Shown: positions 1-6,259, counted from the stretch's first letter. The stretch: 64,000 nt of DNA from Agathobaculum hominis (GCF_014288055.1 NZ_JACOPK010000004.1:186001-250000), one strand, 5' to 3'. Notes: generated by a model not told the origin, from the letters alone. Numbers and translations are program-made.

Positions 1-1202
1 TCGACAAACTGCTGCACGCTGCCGTCGAAATCGAGGTAGACTTTGCCGAGGCGGCCCTCCTTGTTTTTGAGCACCTGCAGCACGCGCTCGTTTGCCGGTG
101 CGCTGTCCGCCTCGTTCTTGTAGAGCGCAAGCACCGCATCGGCGTCCTGCTCGATCTGGCCGGACTCGCGCAGGTCGGTGAGCGACGGCTCGCCGTCGCG
201 CGCCTCAGACGCTCGCGAAAACTGCGACAGCGCCACGACCAGTATTTTTTGATCCTGAGCCATAGTGTGCAGCCCCATGCTGATGTTGGTAACGACTGTA
301 ACACGGTCACGCCCCGGCGCCCGGAGTAATTGCAGGTAGTCGATAAAAACTATCCTATGTCGGCGGCTTCGCGCGCAATCCAGAATGTTTTGCACGCTCC
401 ACCCCGGCGCATGCACCAGCTCGATGTCGCTCTCGGTGATCTCGCGCTGCAGGCGGTTGAGCCGCGTCCACTCCTCCGGCGTCATCTCCCGGCGGTTGAT
501 GTGGCCGAAGTCGATGATCGCGCGGTTCGAGACGATACGGTTTATCAGCTTGGAGGGCGTAGTCTCGAGGCTGTAAAAGCCGACTTTCGCGCGCCGCCCC
601 ATGTGCGTCGCCATCTGGAGCGCGAGCGCCGTCTTGCCGGCGGACGGGCGGCCTGCAAGGACTACAAAATCGCCGAAGTCGCTGTACAGACGGCTATCGA
701 GTCGGCTGAACCCGTACTCGATGAATTTTCTCTTTGTCGTCTGCTCGAGGGCGAAGGTTTCAAGTCCCTGCGACAGCGAGACGATTTCTGCGCCCTGTTT
801 TTCCGCCGTGGCCTCCATCGCCGCGGCGATGAGCTCGCGCCCTTCCTCGCTCGTGCGCACCTGCGTGAGCTTGTCAGCCAGCTCCCGCAGGCGGCTGACT
901 TTCGTCTGCTCCTGCATGGCCTCGGCGTATGCTTTCCAGGCGCTCGCCGTGCTGCATACGTCCATGCACTCCATCAGCAGCGGCTCGTATTCCTTGCCGA
1001 TGGCGGCGCGGATCGTCACCGGGTCGAGCGGCCGGCCGCGGTTGAAGATCTCGCGTGCCGCGGTGTACACCGTCCGCAGCTCAGCGCGGAGAAAATCGCT
1101 CTCGCGCGTCGCGGCGAAAAGCTCGCCTGCGATCTTCGGGTCAAGCAGCAGCGCGCCGATAACGCTGTACTCGGCCGCGAGCGTCGCTCGTTTCTCTACC
1201 AC
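1..1202 (-). CDS. dnaB: Replicative DNA helicase, DnaB type (partial, C-terminus beyond window)
   Basis: This leftward gene runs off the left edge, so about 400 residues are visible. Reading the minus strand gives an N-terminal DnaB-like domain (AAEYSVIGALLLDP), a RecA-fold Walker A (AGRPSAGKTALALQMA), the segment following it (VGFYSLE), a Walker-B-like stretch (RIVFIDYLQLL) and a late DnaB motif (SGQIEQDADAVLALYK). Such helicases unwind the replication fork using ATP. I place the start at a GTG (1200-1202) that overlaps the TAG stop of the initiator gene and sits just after an AGGAGG site; initiator and helicase are therefore translationally coupled. Its place beside an initiator and phage regulators says it is the element's own replication helicase, not the host copy. 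Confidence 0.9.
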   Translation of the reverse strand, partial: MVEKRATLAAEYSVIGALLLDPKIAGELFAATRESDFLRAELRTVYTAAREIFNRGRPLDPVTIRAAIGKEYEPLLMECMDVCSTASAWKAYAEAMQEQTKVSRLRELADKLTQVRTSEEGRELIAAAMEATAEKQGAEIVSLSQGLETFALEQTTKRKFIEYGFSRLDSRLYSDFGDFVVLAGRPSAGKTALALQMATHMGRRAKVGFYSLETTPSKLINRIVSNRAIIDFGHINRREMTPEEWTRLNRLQREITESDIELVHAPGWSVQNILDCARSRRHRIVFIDYLQLLRAPGRDRVTVVTNISMGLHTMAQDQKILVVALSQFSRASEARDGEPSLTDLRESGQIEQDADAVLALYKNEADSAPANERVLQVLKNKEGRLGKVYLDFDGSVQQFV

Positions 1203-1975
1203 ACCTCGACCTCCTCTCGCCGCCTGGGCGGCTTGTCCGGCGCGGCTTCCGCCGGATTGTCATACTTGCCCTCGAGCACCTTGACCAGATTGTTCTCGTT
1301 CAGCAGCCACTCAAAATCGGCTTTCCAGTGGCGGTCGTTCTGGCCGGTGCAAAAGCTGCTCGCCTGTGCCTTGCGGAACGCCTCATCGAGCTGCTCCGGC
1401 GTGTAGCCCTTGCTGTAAATCCGCCGCACTGTGAGACAGCGTTTGTCCGTCAGACGGACGACTTTCGGCAGACTGGTGCAGATGGCGTTATAGCGGTCCG
1501 CAAGCTGCTGCGGCTTATTGCTTATTTCGGGCTTATTTGCCTTATCTTCCTCTTCTCTTATCTGTGTCTTTAACTGTTCATTAATCATTTCACTGTTCGG
1601 TGACAGCTTGTCACTGTTTGGTGACAGGGTGTTGTCACCATTTGGTGACAGGTCACCACCAAACGGTGAAATGGGTAATTTGCTCTCGTCGAGGGCGTAA
1701 AACAGGGTGCGATCGTGGCTGTCCCTGGCGTAGTTCGCGGTCAGCAGAACGCCCTTGTCCTTGAGGTTCTTGACGATGCGCTCGATCTGCCGACGCGACC
1801 AGAACGGGAACAGTTTTTCCATGGCGCGCAGGCTGTTGTACGTCCAGTATCGGCCTTCATGCCAGTGCCGGTCATTGGCGGCATTTTTCTCAATCCAGAA
1901 CTGGAGGCGCGAGATAAAGACCGCGCCGTCCACGCCGTACATCTCAGCGACTGCACCATCGAAATGGTAGTTCAT
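1196..1975 (-). CDS. Phage replication initiator / replisome organizer protein
   Basis: This protein of 259 residues has an N-terminal winged-helix-like part (about 1-110, rich in aromatic and basic residues, with WSRRQIERIVKNLKDKGVL), a low-complexity linker (about 118-165) containing three SPN[GS][DE] repeats, and a C-terminal part (about 165-240) of the kind that contacts helicase or loader. This layout matches phage initiators of the lambda O type. The linker-coding DNA carries iterons, listed separately. The downstream dnaB start overlaps its stop and the upstream small gene overlaps its start by four bases, so the three form one leftward translational unit. No loader gene (DnaC-like) is visible before dnaB, so either the initiator loads the helicase itself or a loader lies outside the window. 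Confidence 0.75.
   Translation of the reverse strand: MNYHFDGAVAEMYGVDGAVFISRLQFWIEKNAANDRHWHEGRYWTYNSLRAMEKLFPFWSRRQIERIVKNLKDKGVLLTANYARDSHDRTLFYALDESKLPISPFGGDLSPNGDNTLSPNSDKLSPNSEMINEQLKTQIREEEDKANKPEISNKPQQLADRYNAICTSLPKVVRLTDKRCLTVRRIYSKGYTPEQLDEAFRKAQASSFCTGQNDRHWKADFEWLLNENNLVKVLEGKYDNPAEAAPDKPPRRREEVEVW
1590..1669. repeat. Iteron cluster, predicted replication origin inside the initiator gene
   Basis: Four copies of a 17-bp motif close to TCACYRTTTGGTGACAG lie at 1590-1606, 1611-1627, 1635-1651 and, inverted, 1653-1669. Each copy is itself partly palindromic (TCAC...GTGA). The flank at about 1505-1590 is AT- and pyrimidine-rich with repeated CTTATT, unlike the GC-rich neighbours, and could be the DNA-unwinding element. 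Placement of iterons in the linker-coding part of the initiator gene is the arrangement known for lambda ori in gene O. Function as an origin is inferred. Confidence 0.7.
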
Positions 1976-2154
1976 GTGTCCACCTTCCCCTCACCGCGCA
2001 TAATGCGCAGGTTCTCGCGCAGATGATGCCGTGCGCGTACCGTCATGAGAAAGGATGCAAGACGGTACGCGTCCGTGTGCATTTCCTCGGCCAGCGCATG
2101 GAGGTCCTGCCACAGCTCGTCCGACAGGTGGACTCTCAGAATGATTTCAGGCAT
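1972..2154 (-). CDS. Small conserved-looking phage protein, unknown function
   Basis: A protein of 60 residues with no family I recognise. It starts at an ATG eight bases after AGAGGAGGAT and its stop overlaps the initiator start (ATGA), so it is expressed with the replication genes. The sequence is predicted to be mostly helical (PEIILRVHLSDELWQDLHAL then a basic C-terminal half RARHHLRENLRIMRGEGK). An opening beta strand followed by helices could suggest a ribbon-helix-helix DNA-binding protein, but that is a guess. It is small, but its perfect operon spacing makes it a real gene. Confidence 0.6.
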   Translation of the reverse strand: MPEIILRVHLSDELWQDLHALAEEMHTDAYRLASFLMTVRARHHLRENLRIMRGEGKVDT

Positions 2155-2175
2155 AGTTATCCTCCTCTTTCAGCC

Positions 2176-2463
2176 TTATGCTGTATGATGTGCGCCGCCG
2201 ACCCACATGGCCAGCAGTCCGACGGCCGCCACGAAAAACGTCGCCCAGCCGCTGAGCAGATTCGCATTGTCCGCACCGGATGCGCAGACAAGCAGGATAA
2301 AGCCGACCATGGAAAGGGCTGCCCGAATTTTTCGATCAGTCTGTTCTCGGGCTTGACGGCTTTTGACCGTGGTGTTATAATTACAAATACAAGATGTTTT
2401 CGCATTTGCGCTTGCTACGGTTGCCGCCGTGCAGGCGCTTTTTCTTTGTCTGTTTTTCATGCC
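2176..2463 (-). CDS. Small membrane protein of unknown function
   Basis: A protein of 95 residues with a basic, cysteine-containing N-terminal half and two hydrophobic segments near the C-terminus (AALSMVGFILLVCAS and GWATFFVAAVGLLAMWVGG), predicting a two-pass membrane hairpin. I start at the ATG at 2463, six bases after GAGGTG; an upstream ATG at 2481 has no site. It lies between the excisionase-like gene and the 60-residue gene in the same leftward operon. No function is evident; another frame over the same DNA is a weaker candidate. Confidence 0.55.
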   Translation of the reverse strand, partial: GMKNRQRKSACTAATVASANAKTSCICNYNTTVKSRQAREQTDRKIRAALSMVGFILLVCASGADNANLLSGWATFFVAAVGLLAMWVGGAHHTA

Positions 2464-2468
2464 GCACC

Positions 2469-2735
2469 TCATACTGACCACCGGATATGCTCCGGCACCT
2501 TACGGATACCTGTCTCCTGCTGCTGGCCTTGCAGATCAAGCGTCGGATGCTCGGCAAGATACTCGATCAGCGTGTCCAGGTTGACAAACTGACGGCAGCC
2601 TGCTGTAATCATCGGCACCGCGCCCGATCTCATCAGGTAGCGGATATGATGCTCGCAGAACTTCGTGCCCGGATCGAGCTTGCGCAGCTCGCTGGCAGCT
2701 TCCTTTGCGCTGCGGATTCTTGGTAAATTAGCCAT
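2469..2735 (-). CDS. Excisionase-like / MerR-type helix-turn-helix DNA-binding protein
   Basis: A protein of 88 residues of the type annotated as excisionase or helix-turn-helix protein in clostridial prophages: an N-terminal basic segment (PRIRSAKEAASELRKLD) followed by a winged HTH (HHIRYLMRSGAVPMITAG, then VNLDTLIEYL). The start at 2735 is chosen because GGAGGT lies eight bases upstream; a longer reading frame to 2756 has no site. Its start overlaps the end of the XRE gene upstream by eight bases. Role in excision or in regulating early genes is inferred from fold and position. Confidence 0.6.
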   Translation of the reverse strand: MANLPRIRSAKEAASELRKLDPGTKFCEHHIRYLMRSGAVPMITAGCRQFVNLDTLIEYLAEHPTLDLQGQQQETGIRKVPEHIRWSV

Positions 2736-3216
2736 TCTTAGCACCTCCGGATGCAAAATCCAATTCCAACGCCGCTGTTACGATTTCGTGTAATTCGGAC
2801 ATGATCTCGTCGTGCAGCGGCTTTTCCGCTGTCGTGATGACGCCGTCCTCGTTGATTTCCATCAGCTGATCGAGCCGTCCATCTTTGGCGAACCTGCCGA
2901 TCAGACGGATGAGCCGCATGGTTGCGTGCTCCAGCGTCCGTACGCCTACCTGCGGCAGCACTCCGGCGAGATCACCCGATTGGATATGCTGATAGCACAG
3001 ATACGGGAAATCGTACAGCTGCGCCATCCGCAACACCGTGCTGTCCGGCGGCCGGCGGCGATCCTGCTCATAGGCTCCGAGGCTCTCGACGCTGATGTCC
3101 AGTCGTTCGGCTGCGACTTCCTGCGTCAGACCTTTCAGCTCGCGAGCGGCTGAATAGATATTTTGGTTTTTCCGCGCACTGGTAATGGGCGCGGACTCGG
3201 TATATAATGCAGCCAT
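2728..3216 (-). CDS. XRE-family transcriptional regulator
   Basis: A protein of 162 residues. An XRE helix-turn-helix occupies about residues 18-75 (REL.GLTQEVAAERLDISVESLGAYEQ.RRRP), followed by a C-terminal domain of unknown role (LEHATMRLIRLIGRF and later helices). The start at 3216 follows AAGGAGG by nine bases; the frame is open upstream to 3327 but that part overlaps the next gene. It is the second gene of the leftward early operon, directly after the Cro-like gene, and probably tunes early expression. Confidence 0.75.
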   Translation of the reverse strand: MAALYTESAPITSARKNQNIYSAARELKGLTQEVAAERLDISVESLGAYEQDRRRPPDSTVLRMAQLYDFPYLCYQHIQSGDLAGVLPQVGVRTLEHATMRLIRLIGRFAKDGRLDQLMEINEDGVITTAEKPLHDEIMSELHEIVTAALELDFASGGAKNG

Positions 3217-3218
3217 AG

Positions 3219-3419
3219 TTAAACAACCTCCTTCTCCCCTTTGTACAGATCGTCCAGCGTGCAGCCGAGATAGATTGCGATTTCCGGCAGCAGTCGGGAC
3301 GGAGGGTACAATCCTTCGCTCTCCCACTTGACTATTGCGGTCTGGCCAACACCAAAATGTGCCGCCATATCCACCTGTCGCAGACCCTTTGCCAGACGCA
3401 GTTCTTTGATTCTTCGCAT
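3219..3419 (-). CDS. Cro/C1-type XRE regulator
   Basis: A compact protein of 66 residues that is almost entirely one XRE domain: LRLAKGLRQVDMAAHFGVGQTAIVKWESEG, then the family-typical ending LLPEIAIYLGCTLDDLYKG. It starts at 3419 after GGGAGGTGACACA and opens the leftward operon. Opposed to the rightward repressor at 4408, it is the natural Cro-like partner of a lysis/lysogeny switch. A 10-bp inverted repeat lies immediately upstream of its ribosome site. Confidence 0.8.
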   Translation of the reverse strand: MRRIKELRLAKGLRQVDMAAHFGVGQTAIVKWESEGLYPPSRLLPEIAIYLGCTLDDLYKGEKEVV

Positions 3420-3433
3420 TGTGTCACCTCCCT

Positions 3434-3466
3434 CCCAGAGTCAACATAGTTACTGCTGACTCTGGG
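3434..3466. repeat. Inverted repeat upstream of the Cro-like gene
   Basis: CCCAGAGTCA at 3434-3443 and TGACTCTGGG at 3457-3466 form a perfect 10-bp inverted repeat with a 13-base spacer. It lies between the stop of the 85-residue gene and the ribosome site of the Cro-like gene, both leftward. It may be an operator or an RNA hairpin; no T-run follows, so it is not a typical terminator. Confidence 0.55.
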
Positions 3467-3475
3467 CTTATGGAA

Positions 3476-3733
3476 TTATTTGAATATAACCGCAAAAACA
3501 GCTATTGCCGCAACAATTAACGCAATAACAGATACTTTTTGACAAACATACAGTTTACATCGCAAATTCGCATAATTACTCGAAAAACTACCTCTCGTCT
3601 TACGCAAGGCAGTCATAAGCTGCACCATCTGCTTAGTAATAGCAGCTTGATCGTTGATGTTTCCACCTGCTACGTTCGCCATTGCATCTAACCGACTCAT
3701 TTGGTTAAAGATTGCTTCTAAATCCTTGGGCAT
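3476..3733 (-). CDS. Small tail-anchored membrane protein, unknown function
   Basis: A protein of 85 residues: a polar helical N-terminal region (about 1-62, EAIFNQMSRLDAMANVAGG...) and a single C-terminal membrane segment (VSVIALIVAAIAVFAVIF) ending almost at the last residue. The start follows GGGAGGTGAGAAGAG. Base composition is clearly more AT-rich than the flanking replication and integrase genes. It diverges from the 124-residue gene at 3802 across a 68-base gap that holds an 11-bp inverted repeat. The family is not recognised; topology resembles small phage proteins that act at the host membrane, but no activity can be assigned. Confidence 0.6.
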   Translation of the reverse strand: MPKDLEAIFNQMSRLDAMANVAGGNINDQAAITKQMVQLMTALRKTRGSFSSNYANLRCKLYVCQKVSVIALIVAAIAVFAVIFK

Positions 3734-3758
3734 CTCTTCTCACCTCCCTCTGGTGTTC

Positions 3759-3794
3759 CTTCCTTTCCCGTGGTAGAATTTAGGGGAAAGGAAG
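3759..3794. promoter_or_regulatory. Inverted repeat spanning the divergent promoter/RBS of the two small membrane genes
   Basis: CTTCCTTTCCC (3759-3769) and GGGAAAGGAAG (3784-3794) are perfect 11-bp complements separated by 14 bases that contain TAGAAT, a likely -10 element for the rightward gene. The right arm includes that gene's ribosome-binding site (AAAGGAAG). The repeat could be an operator or, in RNA, sequester the site. Confidence 0.5.
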
Positions 3795-3801
3795 TGTTCG
3801 T

Positions 3802-4176
3802 ATGGCATCTTTGTCGGAGATTTATTTATCTCGTACCGAACTTTGGTTATTGAAATTCATATACTTTCACAAAAACCATACCATTGCACGCGATAGTTCG
3901 CTTGCATCTAAGAAAACATTTTTGAAGTTGATGGATCTGCATTTTGTTGAATCATCTTGTGATTTCAAAAAGTTTCCTGAGATTATTAACGATATAGGCG
4001 AAATGGAAGCTAACTGTTACTGTGTTTCAGACTTGGGTGAACAGTTTCTCCGACTTCAATCAGTTCGGTTCAAAGCCGACCGCCGATATTGGATAACGAC
4101 TGGTATCGCTATTGTTGCGCTGATTAAGTCATTCCTTCCAGAATTGACCGCACTAGCGGAACGATTATTGAAATAA
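3802..4176 (+). CDS. Small protein with C-terminal hydrophobic segment, unknown function
   Basis: A protein of 124 residues. Residues 1-90 look like a small globular domain (LSRTELWLLKFIYFHKNH..., possibly a winged-helix-like fold, with CYCVSDLGEQFLRL near the end). A hydrophobic stretch follows (YWITTGIAIVALIKSFLPEL), then a short amphipathic tail. The start is preceded by AAAGGAAG. It is the only rightward gene among leftward early genes and is AT-rich, as expected of a separately acquired cargo gene. Its 3' end overlaps, in antisense, a 44-codon leftward gene. The family is not recognised. Confidence 0.55.
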   Translation: MASLSEIYLSRTELWLLKFIYFHKNHTIARDSSLASKKTFLKLMDLHFVESSCDFKKFPEIINDIGEMEANCYCVSDLGEQFLRLQSVRFKADRRYWITTGIAIVALIKSFLPELTALAERLLK

Positions 4177-4258
4177 TTAACGCAATAATCGAAATCACTA
4201 ACGGAAAATCCGGATGTTTTTTCGGAAAATCGTTAATCCATCGTTCAAATCGGTTCAT
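4124..4258 (-). CDS. 44-residue hydrophobic peptide, unknown function
   Basis: This short leftward frame begins at an ATG six bases after GGAGGTGA (the region reads GGAGGTGAGGGAGG then ATG), a very strong ribosome site. The product has a polar basic start (MNRFERWINDFPKKHPDFP), a single strongly hydrophobic segment (VISIIALIISIIVPLV) and a short tail ending GMT. The last 53 bases overlap the 3' end of the rightward 124-residue gene in antisense. Size and topology resemble small membrane peptides (holin-like, type I toxin-like or regulatory). The strong site and uninterrupted hydrophobic helix argue for a real gene; function is unknown. Confidence 0.5.
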   Translation of the reverse strand: MNRFERWINDFPKKHPDFPLVISIIALIISIIVPLVRSILEGMT

Positions 4259-4297
4259 CCTCCCTCACCTCCATATCACTTTCTGTGTTATTAGTTT

Positions 4298-4316
4298 ATA
4301 ACACTCTGAGTGTTAT
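4298..4316. promoter_or_regulatory. Palindromic operator candidate upstream of the prophage repressor
   Basis: ATAACACTCTGAGTGTTAT is a perfect palindrome around a central T. Related half-sites (CTGTGTTATT at 4283-4292 and CTGTGTTTTC near 4350) flank it. It lies in the AT-rich gap between the leftward 44-codon gene and the rightward repressor, where a repressor operator is expected. Binding is inferred. Confidence 0.55.
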
Positions 4317-4407
4317 GTCAAGCGTTTTATGGATTTTTTTATACGTTCTGTGTTTTCATATTTCTTTATATTACTTTTGGTGATATGATTGTACCGAGGT
4401 GAACCGT

Positions 4408-4740
4408 ATGATTCGCATTAAAGAGTTGCGCAACGAAAGAGAATTATCACAAAAAGACTTAGCATTATACTTTCATGTCGCTCAAAGCACTGTTTCAAGC
4501 TGGGAAAAAGGCGTACGTGATCCCGATACTGATACTGTCGCTTCTTTAGCCGCATTTTTTGATGTATCAACGGACTATCTTCTTGGTAAAACGGACATAA
4601 GAAAACCGGCCGGTCACCCAAGTATAGACGATGACGACATCAAATTCGCGCTTTTCGGCACGACCGACATAGACGATGCAACATTAGAGGACATCAAGGC
4701 ATACGCACGTTTCAAGCGTGAGCAATATAACAAAAGGTAA
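4408..4740 (+). CDS. XRE-family repressor, CI-like
   Basis: A protein of 110 residues with an N-terminal XRE domain (about 1-60: LRNERELSQKDLALYFHVAQSTVSSWEKG, ending STDYLLGKTD) and an acidic C-terminal tail (DDDDIKFALFGTTDIDDATLEDIKAYARFK). The start at 4408 is eight bases after GAGGTG. The next gene, an ImmA/IrrE peptidase, starts five bases after its stop. This repressor-peptidase pair is the known ImmR/ImmA arrangement of integrative elements and phages, in which the peptidase cleaves the repressor upon induction. A palindromic operator lies upstream. Confidence 0.8.
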   Translation: MIRIKELRNERELSQKDLALYFHVAQSTVSSWEKGVRDPDTDTVASLAAFFDVSTDYLLGKTDIRKPAGHPSIDDDDIKFALFGTTDIDDATLEDIKAYARFKREQYNKR

Positions 4741-4744
4741 CTTT

Positions 4745-5167
4745 ATGGATCGCAGAACGAGCTTATATCTATACGCATGGCGGAACCACATTGACGTGGA
4801 CTATTTCCCGATGCAAACGGCTGAGGCTTTCTCGGTTCCGATCGGCGGCACCTGCGCCATCGCTCTGGACCCGACCAAGATCCGATCCGAAGCGGACGAG
4901 GCGGTCAAGCTGTCGCACGAACTCGGCCATTGTGTCTACGGCGGGTTTTACAACCAGTACACGCCGCTAGACGTCCGCGAGCAGCATGAGAACAAGGCAA
5001 ACGCCTGGGCGGTGTATCGGCTTATCCCTTGGGGTAAGCTCAAGCAAGCCGTGAAGAGCGGCATAACCGAAGTGTGGGACTTGGCCGAGTATTTTGACGT
5101 GACCGAGGATTTCATGCGTTGGGCGCTCTCCTACTACACAGAGCGCAAAAACTATAAATTTGAGTAA
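4745..5167 (+). CDS. ImmA/IrrE-family metallo-endopeptidase (repressor protease)
   Basis: A protein of 140 residues. The zinc-peptidase motif LSHELGHCVYG (HExxH form, HELGH) is at about residue 57, with a downstream ENKANAWA helix that supplies the third ligand glutamate in this family. The start at 4745 follows AAAGGTAA; a GTG frame start at 4718 lies within the repressor gene. Known ImmA proteins cleave the partner repressor to derepress an integrative element. Adjacent position and tight spacing to the XRE repressor support that role here. Confidence 0.85.
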   Translation: MDRRTSLYLYAWRNHIDVDYFPMQTAEAFSVPIGGTCAIALDPTKIRSEADEAVKLSHELGHCVYGGFYNQYTPLDVREQHENKANAWAVYRLIPWGKLKQAVKSGITEVWDLAEYFDVTEDFMRWALSYYTERKNYKFE

Positions 5168-5174
5168 AAAAATA

Positions 5175-5197
5175 AAGGTGTTCAATTTGAACACCTT
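5175..5197. repeat. Perfect palindrome after the ImmA-like gene
   Basis: Eleven bases (AAGGTGTTCAA) are followed by one T and then the exact complement. On the minus strand the hairpin is followed by TTTATTTTTTT, as in an intrinsic terminator; on the plus strand the run of A precedes it. It may stop transcription entering from the right, or act as an operator for the DUF4236 gene, whose ribosome site begins 6 bases later. Confidence 0.55.
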
Positions 5198-5215
5198 GCT
5201 AAAGGGGTTTAGGCT

Positions 5216-6259
5216 ATGGGATTCAGATTCCGCAAATCTTTCAAAATCGCGCCGGGCGTGCGCGTGAACGTCGGTAAAAAGTCCATCGGCATCTCTGCCG
5301 GCGTCAAGGGCGCGCGTGTGTCAGTGAACAGCAGCGGCCGCAAGACTACGACCGTCGGCATCCCTGGAACAGGCCTGAGCTACCAGAAAACCGAGAAGAT
5401 CGGTGGCCATGCTGCTACCGATAAGCATGACCAGACCGCGCCGGAGTATACGCCGACCGTCGATCTCCCGCCTATCGACCCGCAGCCGCCGCGCCCGCCC
5501 CGGACGCCGAAGGGTACGCTGACCCTGCTTAAAGTCCTCGCCGTCCTGCTGATAGCGATGAGCCTGACGCTGACGCTTGCCTCCGTCGTCGGTGGCTTCA
5601 TCGGCACCGCCCTCGGCTGCTTTATCCTGTACTACCGCCGCACTCGCATCGCGTGGAATGGCGACAAGCCGCCGCGCTGCCGCTGGATGGTCGTCGTAGC
5701 CGTCCTCTTCGTCTTGCTCGCCGTCGGCGGCAAGGCTTCGCCCGATCCGGCCGCCGACGCCACCGCCGAGCAGACCGTTCAGGCCGAGCAAGCCGCCGCC
5801 GAGCAGGCCGCCAAGGAACAGGCCGAGAAGGAAGCTGCGGAAAAGGCCGCCGCCGAGCAGGCTGCCAAGGAACAGGCTGAGAAGGAAGCCGCGGAAAAGG
5901 CCGCTGCCGAACAGGCCGCCAAGGAGCAGGCCGCCAAGGAGCAGGCCGAGAAGGAAGCCGCGGAAAAGGCTGCCAAGGAACAGGCTGAGAAGGAAGCCGC
6001 GGAAAAGGCCGCTGCCGAACAGGCCGCCAAGGAGCAGGCCGAGAAGGAAGCCGCGGAAAAGGCTGCCGCCGAACAGGCTGCTGCCGCCGCTGCCGCTCAG
6101 GCTGCGCAGGAGCAGGCCGCAGCTCAGCAGAGCGAGACTGTTTACATCACGCCCAGCGGTAAGCGTTGGCACCGATCCGCAAGCTGTGCCGGCAAGAATG
6201 CCCGCGAAGTCACCATGGATCAGGTCGGCAACCGCACGCCCTGCAAAAAGTGCGCATAA
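5216..6259 (+). CDS. DUF4236 protein with membrane hairpin, TolA-like helical repeats and C-terminal Cys/His domain
   Basis: A protein of 347 residues in four parts. Residues 1-60 are a DUF4236 domain (FRFRKSFKIAPGVRVNVGKKS, ending VGIPGTGLSYQK). Residues about 100-180 contain two hydrophobic segments. Residues about 190-300 are an Ala/Glu/Lys repeat (unit AAAEQAAKEQAEKEAAEK) expected to form a long helix. Residues 310-347 are a compact module with YITPSGKRWH, then a Cys and a terminal CKKC, a plausible zinc site. DUF4236 proteins are widespread but of unknown function. The gene lies between the ImmA peptidase and the integrase, a position often used for lysogeny cargo. The same C-terminal module occurs in a chromosomal gene at 23158. 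Confidence 0.75.
   Translation: MGFRFRKSFKIAPGVRVNVGKKSIGISAGVKGARVSVNSSGRKTTTVGIPGTGLSYQKTEKIGGHAATDKHDQTAPEYTPTVDLPPIDPQPPRPPRTPKGTLTLLKVLAVLLIAMSLTLTLASVVGGFIGTALGCFILYYRRTRIAWNGDKPPRCRWMVVVAVLFVLLAVGGKASPDPAADATAEQTVQAEQAAAEQAAKEQAEKEAAEKAAAEQAAKEQAEKEAAEKAAAEQAAKEQAAKEQAEKEAAEKAAKEQAEKEAAEKAAAEQAAKEQAEKEAAEKAAAEQAAAAAAAQAAQEQAAAQQSETVYITPSGKRWHRSASCAGKNAREVTMDQVGNRTPCKKCA
5790..6080 (+). repeat. In-frame tandem repeat (54-bp units with shortened copies)
   Basis: Near-identical 54-base units encoding AAAEQAAKEQAEKEAAEK recur with two shorter 39-base versions. All lengths are multiples of three, so the frame is kept. Such DNA can expand or contract by slippage, which would change helix length. 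Confidence 0.85.

Noticed and set aside
330..1406. Long open frame on the plus strand over the helicase gene
   Set aside because: It is an antisense shadow; the minus strand encodes a clear DnaB helicase with Walker motifs in the same bases.
2157..2405. 82-codon minus-strand frame overlapping the small prophage membrane gene
   Set aside because: The overlapping frame at 2176-2463 has a ribosome site and two membrane helices, so I preferred it.
5790..6080. Tandem repeat that might be mistaken for a CRISPR array
   Set aside because: Units are contiguous, in-frame and encode one helical repeat; there are no spacers and no cas genes in the window.
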